NCBI GenBank assembly: GCA_020080175.1
Contig: JAGHQL010000066.1
Location: forward strand, 60,138 to 124,137
Length of the DNA stretch: 64,000 bases
Source: Glutinoglossum americanum
Taxonomy: Eukaryota; Ascomycota; Geoglossomycetes; Geoglossales; Geoglossaceae
Direction: 5' to 3'
Shown: in pieces, positions 11,553 to 21,106 of the stretch
How the letters are laid out: each line of letters starts with the position of its first letter
Numbering within the stretch: the stretch's first letter is position 1
The notes under the pieces: generated by a model
The model's input: only the letters and a program-made list of their open reading frames with translations
The model's database searches: none
What the model was told of the DNA's origin: nothing
Position numbers and translations under genes: made by a program

Positions 11553-12300
11553 ATGGCATTCACAATGCCACCACTAAAGCCGGGCGAGAAGGAAGTCTAT
11601 CACAGCGCTCAGAATTTACAGCTGGACTCCTACCACCTTCATCAAACGTGAAGTCCCACCCGAGACGACAGAAGAACCATCGTCGAGAATACATCGTCGA
11701 TCCCTTCATTAAGGAGCCTTTCCAGATCGAAGCTTCCGCGCTCAGACAGCTCCCGCAGACAAAGATCAAAGTGCCCAAACTCATAGACGGCGGCCCAGAT
11801 GAGAACGAGTTTCCATTCATCGAGACAGAGCTCTGCATTCATCGAGACACCTCTGGGGAGGCATTCCTGGCTCGCGCGTCAAAGAATGCCGGACGCCAGA
11901 TGGAGGGAAGCATGTCGATACTGGAGAATGTACCTTATGCGAAGAGAAAGCATGGGCTAGTGCCAAAAGTTACATCACGAACGTGATGCTCCCCGAGCTC
12001 GCGAAGCCAAGATCGAAGGCGATGGAGCTCGACAGGAAAGTCGTCCCACCACCTTAAGTGCGGTATCGTGACGATAGACCGAGCTGAGTTCCGAAGACGT
12101 CCGATACCGACCGATATGTCTTCTGTAATTGGAACAAAAGCGCTCACAATATGATGTTTGAGTATGGGACGTTGGAAGTGATCGGGGTGTATGACTGGGA
12201 GAATACTGGCTATTACCCACCAGAATTTCAGTTTGTAAACCGACTGGACAAGAATTTGATGCCCAGTTCGAGGATATCCCGAAGGCTAGAGGCCTTGTAG
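11553..12300 (+). pseudogene. Broken APH-type (aminoglycoside phosphotransferase-like) kinase gene
   Basis: Three frames each carry part of one protein. An N-terminal piece starts at 11553 and ends in LQLDSYHLHQT then stop. A middle piece (about 11700-11980) reads KEPFQIEASALRQLPQ and continues through PDENEFPFIETELC. A C-terminal piece (about 12090-12300) reads PKTSDTDRYVFCNWNKSAHN, then YDWENTGYYPPEFQF. The last block is the typical fungal APH/choline-kinase-like signature (C-H-x-D-L-x-x-x-N ... I-D-W-E-x-x-G-x-x-P-P-E-F). Here the catalytic His and Asp of the HxD loop are both replaced by Asn. Frame changes and internal stops separate the pieces, and splicing does not repair them. It lies at the edge of the repeat-rich block. 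The family call is good; its former substrate is unknown. Confidence 0.7.
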
Positions 12301-13284
12301 CGCTCCTCGATACATAGAGTGCTAGGTACTGAGTGCGATGTTGTCTAGATGATGGTTTGCCAATGTCAATCTTTGATTAGAGTGCCCAAACGCGCGAATC
12401 CTAAGCGCGGGATAAATGAGAGTACTGATAACTTACGGAAGGATCTGCTTGAGATTACCCCGTCATCAATTGCCTATGTTGGCTCGTCCTCGCTGCTCAT
12501 TTGAATCTTGCCAGAACCAACCCGTAAGCATAACCCGCTTGAATTCCGGATAAAAGAACTAGCAGAAGACGACTGACCAAAAGTGTTGACTCAACGTGCA
12601 GGGGCTGTAGGACTGCAGCCAGCCTTATCACAGGCCCAAAAAGGACATCTGTTGTAGTTGGTGCACTAATAAGTAAAGCTGTGTTGCGGCTGCTTGCAAT
12701 GCTAGCAGTTTTGGTACCACGGTGGAATGGGGTTAGGGTCCGCTCATGGTGGCTTATTGCGGTTATGTTCCTTGGGGAGCATGAAATCAGCTCGAACACC
12801 CATTGAACTTTAGGGGACGTACAGAGTGGTGGTCAAAGAGAGTCTTTGCTGAAAATTGACCGATTTGAACCTTGATGGATGTGTTAGAAGCTCTTTATTT
12901 ACAATTCAGGTGTGTGGTCGATCATATATTGCAGAGGGAAGTTGCGCTGCCTAGTAGGCACTCTATGGCAATGCAGTGTAGGAGCTAAAGAAACAAAGCT
13001 CGGCAAGACAATTATGAGCTCTGCGTACGTAGCACGCTCGTGGGCGGTAGACTTGGATATCAAATGTTGAGGGGCTACGGCGCAGCAGCCCTATTAAAAA
13101 TTGGAGAACGAACAACATCCGCCAGCGATGCAAACACCAAGAGTCTTGGCGCCGATAAGGCCGCCTCGCTACCCGTGGCATCTGCAACAAGTATCCAACA
13201 TTTCGAACATAAGCACCAGATTTCGCCTTCACTAACCAAGGCCGCCCGCCCAAGGAAACTTAGAAAGGATTGTCATCACCGGCT
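12301..13284. other. Intergenic, nothing recognised
   Basis: Open frames of about 90-100 codons on both strands (12497-12799, 12963-13253, 13040-13318) show no family-like motifs or consistent splice context. Confidence 0.5.
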
Positions 13285-13951
13285 ATGGACGAGACCCTTC
13301 CCGATCGCGATGCTATAACGGTGCCAGTTCCCACCGTCGACAAGACCACAGAGGACCGACTTTTCGCACTATCTACAACAGACATTACCCATATCGTTAT
13401 TCAGTAGGCAGGCTTCCAGGTTATTTCAAGTAGGGTCCCCCGCTGAGCTCTCTATAAGGTTGACCGATAGAAGATTTGATTCAATTATGGAGTCAGTTGG
13501 GGTGCCGTACGAATTCAATAAACCCTGGCCATTCTGGTTCTTTATCGGCAAGATTGTATCGAGAGCATTCTTCAATAACGATCAGCAATTAGAGTGGCTT
13601 AACGCTGTCCGAGTAAGAAATACGGAGTTTATTGCATTTACAAATGCTGGTAAGGAGGAAACAGACGGCAACCGCAAGCCTCAAGTTATTGAGGTTGATT
13701 TTGCAAAGCCTCAGCCAGGCAAAAAGCTTGAGCTTTTTTGGAAGCCAGCGCGAGGACTTATAGGTCAGAAGGTCCAGGAATGTACGTAGATGATAAGGAT
13801 ATATTTGGTTCCGCGATACCCTTTCTATATTGCTATATTTATCACTAATTCTTCTATTCTAAAAGGGCTAGATATATCCACGAGGTCTAGTAGCTTGGAG
13901 CAGGGGAATCGAGAAAAATATGAGGTCCAATATCCATCTAGAGAGTCATAA
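13285..13951 (+). CDS. Small unknown protein, three exons
   Basis: I propose exons 13285-13403, 13459-13781 and 13866-13951 with introns of 55 nt (GTAGGC...ATAAG) and 84 nt (GTACGT...AAAAG). Both introns keep a single frame and give 175 residues. The middle exon is the best evidence for a real protein, with VGVPYEFNKPWPFWFFIGK, RAFFNNDQQLEWLNAVR and KPQVIEVDFAKPQPG. It is compact, Trp/Phe-rich and without a signal peptide. I do not recognise the family. Reading straight through 13404-13458 gives a +1 frame change, so the alternative is a pseudogene with a single indel. The location between repeats and the weak acceptor of intron 1 lower confidence. Confidence 0.45.
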
Positions 13952-14880
13952 GCTCCGCAAATGATAAACAAGCATGCCCCTTGTGCACCATGAACTTGTA
14001 TGCTCCGGGATCGTTAACGTCGTCGGGATTCGGTCGACCCGAGAAGGACGTTTGAGAAGCAGTCATAATGAGGAAGCACACCTTCGCCGGAGGGTACAAG
14101 TCTCTACGAGAGAGGGGCGGTGCGTCGCTTTACAGGCGGCGGTTGGGTTGCGCGAGCGCAGAGCTTTCAGAGCGGCACTTCCATCATGAACTGGTAGCGC
14201 CTAGGCAAAGCGATGTAAAGATCCTTGAGGTGGGAAAGCATGAGAGACTATCGTAGGATGAGAAGAGACCCGCGGAAAAGATGAAGAGACCATCCTCTCG
14301 ACCGTTGGCGGTGACAGGGGACCTATCTAATGACCCGTGCTCTCTAACCATCCACGTCTTGCAACCCGCCAAGCACGCATAGTTCAGAGGAGGTAATTAC
14401 GGACCACCCCAATAAAGATTCGCGCAAGCTTCCGAGGCGCAGGTGCAGTGAACGTGCATCTGAGCTGGCGGGAGATTCAACTCTGTACCGGAAGGCTGCA
14501 GGGCACTCGTGTGCGAATGGACCTCGGGTGGATGCCTTTGAACCCGCCAATATGATACGACTTGATGCAATATTTTTAGCCAACGGGACGGTATATGCCT
14601 CCCGTAGCTAACTGCATTATAAACAGATATTTTCTGCATGTTAGAGACTAGAATTTCATGAGATACAAAGAAGCTACTCAAACACTGCACATCGAAATTG
14701 TCGACCTTGTTACCATCTCCTCCCGAACTCCACCGTGGTCTATAAAGTCACCAAACCCTGCCTTGCCACCTTCCCAAGTCGAACACTATTTTCTCAAAAT
14801 CTTTAACATCACCGTAGGTGTCTAAACGCTAAAGTCATACCCCACGGTTACAATTTGTACTAACTCGCATAAAGGAGAAA
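13952..14880. other. Intergenic, nothing recognised
   Basis: Ordinary base composition, with open frames of 62-97 codons overlapping on both strands and no motif support. Confidence 0.5.
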
Positions 14881-15021
14881 ATGTGCAACCATATTGTGTA
14901 CACCTACTTGGAGTGTGGCCATGTCAGCTCTGATGGTGTTGATCGCTGCGCGCAGGCTATAGCCACTGACCGGAACTGTTCTCGTGATACTTGGGGTAGT
15001 GTTGACGGGGGAAATAGATAG
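14881..15021 (+). CDS. Possible small Cys/His-rich protein (46 residues)
   Basis: The ORF starts MCNHIVYTYLECGHV and has five Cys and two His in 46 residues, including a CGH motif. Small fungal proteins beginning MC...CGH are common and are thought to bind zinc, but I cannot name one. It could be the first exon of a longer gene, since an AT-rich repeat block follows downstream. Evidence is motif-level only. Confidence 0.3.
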   Translation: MCNHIVYTYLECGHVSSDGVDRCAQAIATDRNCSRDTWGSVDGGNR

Positions 15022-15766
15022 GGAAAATGCCACACCTGTCTCATGTCTACTCCTCTGGACTCTGACCATTACTACGGCAGCCACTAAGGTTATATTGGAG
15101 GAAAACTTGAGGGCGGAGCGGAAATGATAGCGGGAAAGGGGAGGGTTTCAAGGCTAGCCTCGGTCGAGGAGAGAAGGAATGGAGGCACTGGATATCGGCA
15201 ACGCGTGGAATCCTACATACTTGAGAGCCGAGAGTTAGTAAAATGATTCTATTATATGATAACATACGATCAGAACTATATGAAACAAGACCAATATCTA
15301 CAAATCCTACCTATATATTGTTTTGATAGTGCTATTTGTTTAGTCTGCTTATATAGCAATAAAGTTTACATTTATTAATGTGGTTAATACTACAACTTAT
15401 TATCTATTCAACATTATGTCTATAAACTTACTTTAGTACTGAAAAGCAACTTACACCCAATAGTTGCAGTAGATGTGATAAATGTGTCAGTATACAAAGA
15501 ATAATAATTTAGTGATCTAGGTAAAACTGATCAAATCTAGAATTTATATAGCTATTATGACTATTTAGTACAAGCAATTGACATGTACTAATAATATAAT
15601 TTTTTGTATACTTGTGAAATAGATTAAGTCAAGTTAAGTCAATTTTATTTGTTGTCTAGCTATTATTATTATCAATACTAATTAATCAATTATATAATAT
15701 AATATTATCTTCGTACCAGGCAGCTTGATGCATTATTAGACTGCGCAACGGGTTTCAGGTACCCGG
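15022..15766. other. AT-rich block with a fragment of the foldback element
   Basis: From about 15240 to 15710 the DNA is strongly AT-rich and non-coding. Around 15737-15766 it contains TAGACTGCGCAACGGGTTTC, the arm of the foldback element seen complete at 18116-18235. That arm abuts the LTR2 copy that starts at 15767. Confidence 0.6.
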
Positions 15767-16090
15767 TGTAAGGGATGCGGCTAGCATTGCCTATACCGCT
15801 TCCACTTGCCTCGCTGGATTGGTGCCAGCGCAGCGCCTTCGTTCTGAGGGCTTTCGGGTGTGACGTCATGTATCGCGGACCCCGCACCCCTTTTGAAGGG
15901 GGTCGCTGGCCTCATTAGGAGGACAGCAATTAGTTCTATTACATATGGAATGACAATGGATTCTAGCTCTCTATATAGCCATACCACGAAGGCGTAACAC
16001 TGTATAACCCAATCGTTTAGCTGTAGTGGTCATACCCACTGCGTAGATGCTAGCACATTGCCACTGCAACCCATCAGACAAGGTCTAACA
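15767..16090 (-). mobile_element. Solo LTR, family LTR2
   Basis: This 324-bp copy is on the minus strand. It begins TGTTAGACCTT and ends CCCTTACA, the TG...CA ends expected of an LTR. It contains the family's internal palindrome CCCCTTTTGAAGGGGG. The flanks (CCCGG and GTTTT) are not a matching duplication, so one side may have been rearranged. Confidence 0.75.
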
Positions 16091-16568
16091 GTTTTTTACT
16101 GCCAACTTGCCAACATATGGTGCTGCTCTAACACTTGCTTACCAACAGCCAAGGCAGCAACACAGGAACTCAAAAAGAAAAGTGTCTTGCTGAAACCCGC
16201 TTTCTTAATTCCCATTTATGACTTAAGCAAAAATAAGATTCTTACCCCTTTTCTGTCTCATGATAGCAGTGGCTTTCCTTTACCCTTCCTTCTCCCAAGC
16301 TTCTTATTATACTTCGTTTTTCTTTGCCTTTCTTCTATTATTACCTAATAGACTCTTCCTAACATTTGTTTGCCTTAATCATTATTGTCATCCTCTCCTT
16401 CAGCAGGTTTAATTAATATGCACTGTCATTAACTCATTAATTGCTCTTTGTCTGTTGATAGTAATAAATCTGATATTAAGAGTTACTTTAATACTAAGAA
16501 TAAAAAAAGTAATCCTGATACTAATCTGACAGATATCAACACAGATATCAAGAAAGATATTACAGGTT
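16091..16568. other. AT-rich intergenic DNA
   Basis: It contains pyrimidine-rich stretches (16290-16400) and the AT-rich left flank of the nested LTR block. No gene was seen. Confidence 0.5.
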
Positions 16569-16651
16569 TGTTAGACTTTAGCATAAGTCTGATAGGTTAC
16601 AGTGGCAATATGCCAGCATCTATGCAGTTAATATGACTGCTACGGCTAAAT

Positions 16652-17421
16652 TGTTAGACCTTAGTGTAGGTGTCATGACTCGCGGTCAGTTACCTGGCGA
16701 GGCCCCTAAGCCTCCATGGCCGGGTAATCAGCTTACGTGACATTGACGACGTCTCATCCATATGTAATGCAATCTCCCAGCCATTATGCATTCGCTGTCG
16801 TATATATATATGACCTGCTGGCCTCCCGCTTGGAGGTCAGCGATCAGTCTTTTACATTCCCTGCCTGCTAGAATCAAGTCTATCCCACCTGCCATACATT
16901 CTAAGTCGGACTGACGTGTAGTCGTCCTCAAACCATTGAGTCAACTCATTAGCCTTTATATACCTAAGTCTTATCTACACGTAGGCCAGGCAGCTAGCCA
17001 TCATTGTCGCTGCGAGGTGTGACGTCACACTGTTACTGAACCTCCTAAGAACCCTCGACGTCGGAGTGCCTTCGTGTCACCTTGACATCAAAGGTTCTTA
17101 CAGTAGGTCTGATGAGTTGTAGTGGTAGTGTGTCAGCATCTACGCAGTCAGTATGACCGCTACAGCTAAACGATCAGGCTATATGGCATTACGCCTTCAT
17201 AGTATGACTATATATAGAGAGCTAGAATCTGTTGCTATTCAATATGTAATAGAACTAATTGCTGTCCTCTTAATGAGGCCAGCAACCCCCTTCAAAAGGG
17301 GTGCGAGGTCTGCGATACATGATGTCATACCCGAAAGCCCTCAGAATGAAGGTACTATGCTGGCGCCAATTCAGCGAGGCAAGTGGAAGCAGTATAGGCA
17401 ATGCTAGCCGTATCTCTTACA
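16652..17421 (+). mobile_element. Middle LTR2 copy, itself split by LTR1
   Basis: It consists of 16652-16670 plus 17108-17421, together 333 bp. It is flanked by TAAAT (16647-16651) and TAAAC (17422-17426), a 5-bp target-site duplication with one change. It begins TGTTAGACCTTAG and ends TCTCTTACA. Confidence 0.85.
16671..17102 (+). mobile_element. Solo LTR, family LTR1, with intact target-site duplication
   Basis: A 432-bp element starts TGTCATGACTCGCGG and ends GGTTCTTACA. It is flanked on both sides by GTAGG (16666-16670 and 17103-17107). It is the innermost and youngest insertion of the nest and the least degraded LTR1 copy here, so it serves as the reference for the family. Confidence 0.88.
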
Positions 17422-17789
17422 TAAACAATTGAGTTATACAGTGTTATGCCTTTGTAGTATGGCTATATAGAGAGCTAGAATCCATTGTTATTCCATATGT
17501 AATAGAACTAATCACTGTCCTTCTAATGAGGCCAGTGACCCCCTTCAAAAGGGGTGCGGGGTCCACAATACATGACGTCACACCCAAAAGCTCTCAGAAT
17601 GCAGGCACTGTGCTGGCACCAATTCAGTGATGCAAGTGGAAGCAGTATAGGCAATGTTAGCCACATCCTTTACAGCAGGACTCTTCATTTCCTGACGCAG
17701 GCTTGCCATCTGGTTTTTTACTAATTTATATTATGTAAGAAATGTTTTGTCTATATGATGAAATAAATTCCAAAAGCATCTATTTCTAT

Positions 17790-18101
17790 TGTAAGGGATG
17801 TGGCTAGCATTGCCTATACTACTACTTCCACTTGCTTCGCTGGATTGGTACCAGCACAGCACCTTTATTCTGAGGGCTTTCGGGTGTGACATCATGTATC
17901 GCAGACCCCGTACCCCTTTTGAAAGGGGTCGCTGGCCTCATTAGGAAGACAGTGATTAGTTCTATTCTAGCCCTCTATATAGCTGCACCACGAAGGTGTA
18001 ATGTCATATAACCTGATCGTTTAGCCATAGCAGTCATACCGACTGCGTAGATGCTGGCACACTGCCACTGCAACCCATCAGACCTACGCTAAGGTCTAAC
18101 A
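17790..18101 (-). mobile_element. Solo LTR, family LTR2, perfect TSD
   Basis: A 312-bp minus-strand copy (TGTTAGACCTTAG ... CCCTTACA) is flanked by TCTAT at 17785-17789 and 18102-18106. It carries the palindrome around CCCCTTTTGAAAGGGG. Confidence 0.88.
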
Positions 18102-18115
18102 TCTATATAAAATCT

Positions 18116-18235
18116 TTAGGCTGCGCATCGGGTCGGGTACCCGAAACTCATTGTGCAGTCTAATATAAATATTTGTTTTTAAGATTTTTAGACTGCGCAA
18201 TGGGTTTCGGGTACCTGACCCGATGCGCAGCCTAA
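18116..18235. repeat. Foldback (hairpin) element with 48-bp arms
   Basis: Arm 18116-18163 (TTAGGCTGCGCATCGGGT ...) is the near-perfect reverse complement of arm 18188-18235, with a 24-bp AT-rich loop. Related single arms occur near 15737 and 18353. It looks like a short non-autonomous DNA element (MITE) with no coding capacity. Confidence 0.8.
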
Positions 18236-18395
18236 GTATAATATTATAAGTAACTCAATATGAGCTGCTGGGGTTATGCAGAAGATTACTACAACCCCTT
18301 ACAAATTGTTTTTACATTATTACAGAGAATTGTATTGCAAATTTCAACTAGACTGCACATCGGGTTTTATTTAGGTACCCGGCCTCACTCTGAGT

Positions 18396-18464
18396 AAAAA
18401 CTGGCCATCAGATAAGGTAGGGATGTAATTGTGACAACCCTACCTTATCTATAGCCAGCTTTTT
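18396..18464. repeat. Second hairpin, ~27-bp arms
   Basis: AAAAACTGGC...ATAAGGTAGGG (18396-18422) pairs with CCCTACCTTAT...GCCAGCTTTTT (18438-18464) around a 15-bp loop. No copies were noticed elsewhere in the window. Confidence 0.75.
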
Positions 18465-19074
18465 CCAATATGAAGTTGCTAAAGTTGTGAAGATGCGCTA
18501 GTTTTACCTAGGCAGGGTACCCTGCCAGGCATTTTACTTTTCTAGCAGTCATTTTAGGGGTCCTACGGCATCAATTAAAATTTCGACCTTTTTTCAATTA
18601 CTCAATTTGGCTTAGCGCATGATATCTTGGCAAAATCTAACCTAATTGGGTTTAACATAGGGTTTGTAAATTTACAATTGACCCGTGACTAGGTTTTGGA
18701 AAAATTTCAAAGTATAGCTAAACAATGTGCTCTAAAACAATGAAATACACCGCTTTGCGCGTCCCCGCGTTCGGAGCTCAATGCGCTGTTTACCCCTAAT
18801 TCCCCCCGTCTATCTTGAACCTTTAGCTGGTTCGATGCGGTTGACGGGGCTCCCTCATTCCAGAAATTTGTTGATAGCCTTTGCTTACACATCAGAGATT
18901 TGCCGCGCGTCTAACAATGTTTCTTTCATGCGATTGCTGGAATTTCTGCCACGCCGTCAGAGGTGATTCGATTGTCATATCAGTGCTATAGTGGCTCTAG
19001 GCTCGCGTGTGGTTCCGGTCGAATAGAAGGTTGAGTCGACCAGACAGGTAATAAGTCCTCTCAGGGCAGGGAAC
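18465..19074. other. Intergenic DNA between hairpins and TAD3
   Basis: No gene was seen. It is AT-rich up to 18720 and then ordinary in composition. It contains the 3' flank of TAD3. Confidence 0.5.
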
Positions 19075-20643
19075 TCAAACATGTGTATTTTGATCGAGCT
19101 CAGGAATGCTGGGTCCTCCTTGGTTTTCCCATTGCCAGGCTAGTAATTTCCAATTCAGCTCGTCACGCCAAAACATACCATAGCCTAATCCGCCTAATTC
19201 ACTATCAAGCGATGCCCGTAATCCATTCTCCCGCAACTCGGTAGGGAGGTCTCTCCGAGGTGAGTTATCCGCCACTTCAGCCGTGAGACCACCAGTCCGC
19301 ACCATCCTCCTTCCAAAGACGATTCCTCGAAACCTGGAATGTAGAGCTGCCATTGAACACATGATGCAAGGCTCGTGTGTTGTGTAGATATCCAGATCGA
19401 TGCACAGGTACCCATCCCCCGACACCGAGCTTTGCCAATAGTAAGTGTTTTCGATAGGGGTAAGCGGTTGTTCAAGAAAAGCGTTAGTGGCAGTTTCCAT
19501 GCTTTGGGGTAATGTAAGCCGGGTATCCTTATCACCATTGAAGGGCACATGTTCTGATTTTGGGGAAGAGTGTACTCTCTTTCGAGCGACCATTCCAATT
19601 GCCCTCATCACAGCATGTCCCATTACATTACCGTTCCCCTCGCAACCCGTCAAGCTCGTACCGGAGCTACGCCACCGCGCGTCCCCGGCAACAATAGTGA
19701 GCGAGTCACTCTCAGCCGACATCCCGTCCACAATAACTGCTCCTACAGCATGTCCAAAGCCGTGAGCCTTTGCCTGTCCTCCCGCTTGTGCTGCTAAGGA
19801 CATAAAATGCCCTACCTTTCGTGTCAAGTCACGCTCCGCACGGGAGACGATGCTCAGGTGTGGCCCATAAGGGTTGCTACTTCTATAGATAGTTGGCCAG
19901 TACCTTTGACTCCATCGCTCCGCCTGTCTAGCAGTGCTGGGAGGAAGAAGTGGCACGGGTATGACCAGGAGAACTGGAGGGCCTTCAAGCTCCAAAAGTG
20001 GCGGGAAAGTTAGGAGACAGTCCATCAAGTTTTGGTGCGATATGGATCTGGTTGGCGTCACCAACATACTGAGAATGGCTTGGCTTGAACCACCCCTTTC
20101 GCTGGACGAGCCACGGTTCCGGTCAGGAGCGATGGGTCCAACTGGAGACTTATATGAATTACTGATGTTTTCTTTCCTGTAGGTATTAGGACATGTAGTC
20201 CCGCAAGGATTCAGCTGTCTCAAATGTGCGGGTAGGAATTCTGGCCCCACAAATCGTCTTAAATGCTGCAAATTGGTCTTGTCCAGATTCGGAAAAGAAT
20301 TGCGGAGGCTTCTTCAAAGCAGTTTTAGTAGACATCTTAGGATACCTAGCAGACTTAGAAAAATGAAAATACACTCGCGTACTTTAGCAGCCCATTAGCA
20401 CATCTCGCAGGTATATCAACAATGTAAACATCAACTGGCGCCCTATGTTACCTCTGATTGTTTGCATATGGATATGGAACTAATGGGGATATACTGACTG
20501 ACGTCTTCTCTAGCCCTGACCTCTAGGCATGTTTTTAGGTGCGCAAGGCAGCCCTGTTTGACGATAGAAGGTGCTTCTGGAGGTAAGCTTGCCAGTTCCT
20601 CCGAGTAGCCCGAGCTTTTCATCGATGCTTTTTGAATGTTCAT
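19075..20643 (-). CDS. TAD3: tRNA-specific adenosine-34 deaminase subunit TAD3 (ADAT3)
   Basis: Exons 20643-20495, 20442-20383 and 20311-19075 (introns of 52 and 71 nt) give 481 residues. The short middle exon encodes VDVYIVDIPARCANGLL and rejoins to LRNSFPNLDKTNLQHLRRFV, a typical TAD3 N-terminal region. The C-terminal cytidine/deoxycytidylate-deaminase-like domain has the zinc ligands in GHAVMRAIG and in HEPCIMCSMAALHSR. The catalytic Glu of the HAE motif is replaced by Val (HAV), which is the hallmark of the inactive TAD3 partner. TAD3 pairs with catalytic TAD2 to convert A34 to inosine in tRNA anticodons, an essential activity. The HAV motif separates it clearly from TAD2. The start was chosen because it is the first ATG before a conserved KTCLEVRARE block. 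Confidence 0.9.
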
Positions 20644-21106
20644 AAAGTCTGTTGTGGTAAAGGCTGTTTCCTAAGCGGGCGTTTAAAGTGATTCATTCAA
20701 AGGTTCCCGCCTCATTGTACCTACCACAAGAGGGGTATCTCCACAATGCTAGTACCTCGCTGACTAAAAATACTGTGGCATCAACATTTTAACCACAATG
20801 ACATGTCCTATGGGAGGAGCGCCTAGCCGGAATAATTCTAATACAGTGGTGCCTTTGCACTGCCGATTTTTTTTAAAATGATTCTTCGCCTCTTACTTAG
20901 ATGCTCTGTCCTGCAAAAAACTTTTATTTTCGTGATGTTTGTAGGCAGGTGTGATCCGTAGTATTTTGCTTTGCGACTAGTAATTCAAAGTTTCAATATG
21001 AATTGGAGATCTCATAAAACAACACTTTGCGGCATTTGCGCGCGGGCGGTCCAAGATAGCCCTTTAAAATACCAACGAACTGCTAAGGAGTGGGGTTTCG
21101 CTCGAT
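20644..21106. other. Intergenic region between TAD3 and the LtrA-family gene
   Basis: Both flanking genes are on the minus strand, so this holds the TAD3 promoter and the LtrA 3' flank. No gene was seen. Confidence 0.5.

Larger units (their letters stand above)
16569..17674 (+). mobile_element. Outer LTR2 copy, split by a nested insertion
   Basis: The outer element is 16569-16651 plus 17427-17674, together 331 bp. It begins TGTTAGACTTTAG and ends CCTTTACA. It is interrupted after GGCTAAA by a second LTR2. The two halves rejoin to the sequence GGCTAAACAATTGAGTTATA, as in the uninterrupted copies (GCTAAACGATTGGGTTATA at 15767-16090, minus strand). Confidence 0.8.

Noticed and set aside
13404-13458. 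Single-base frameshift making the 13285-13951 gene a pseudogene
   Set aside because: A 55-nt intron (GTAGGC...ATAAG) fits in phase. I kept the lesion as the alternative rather than the main call.
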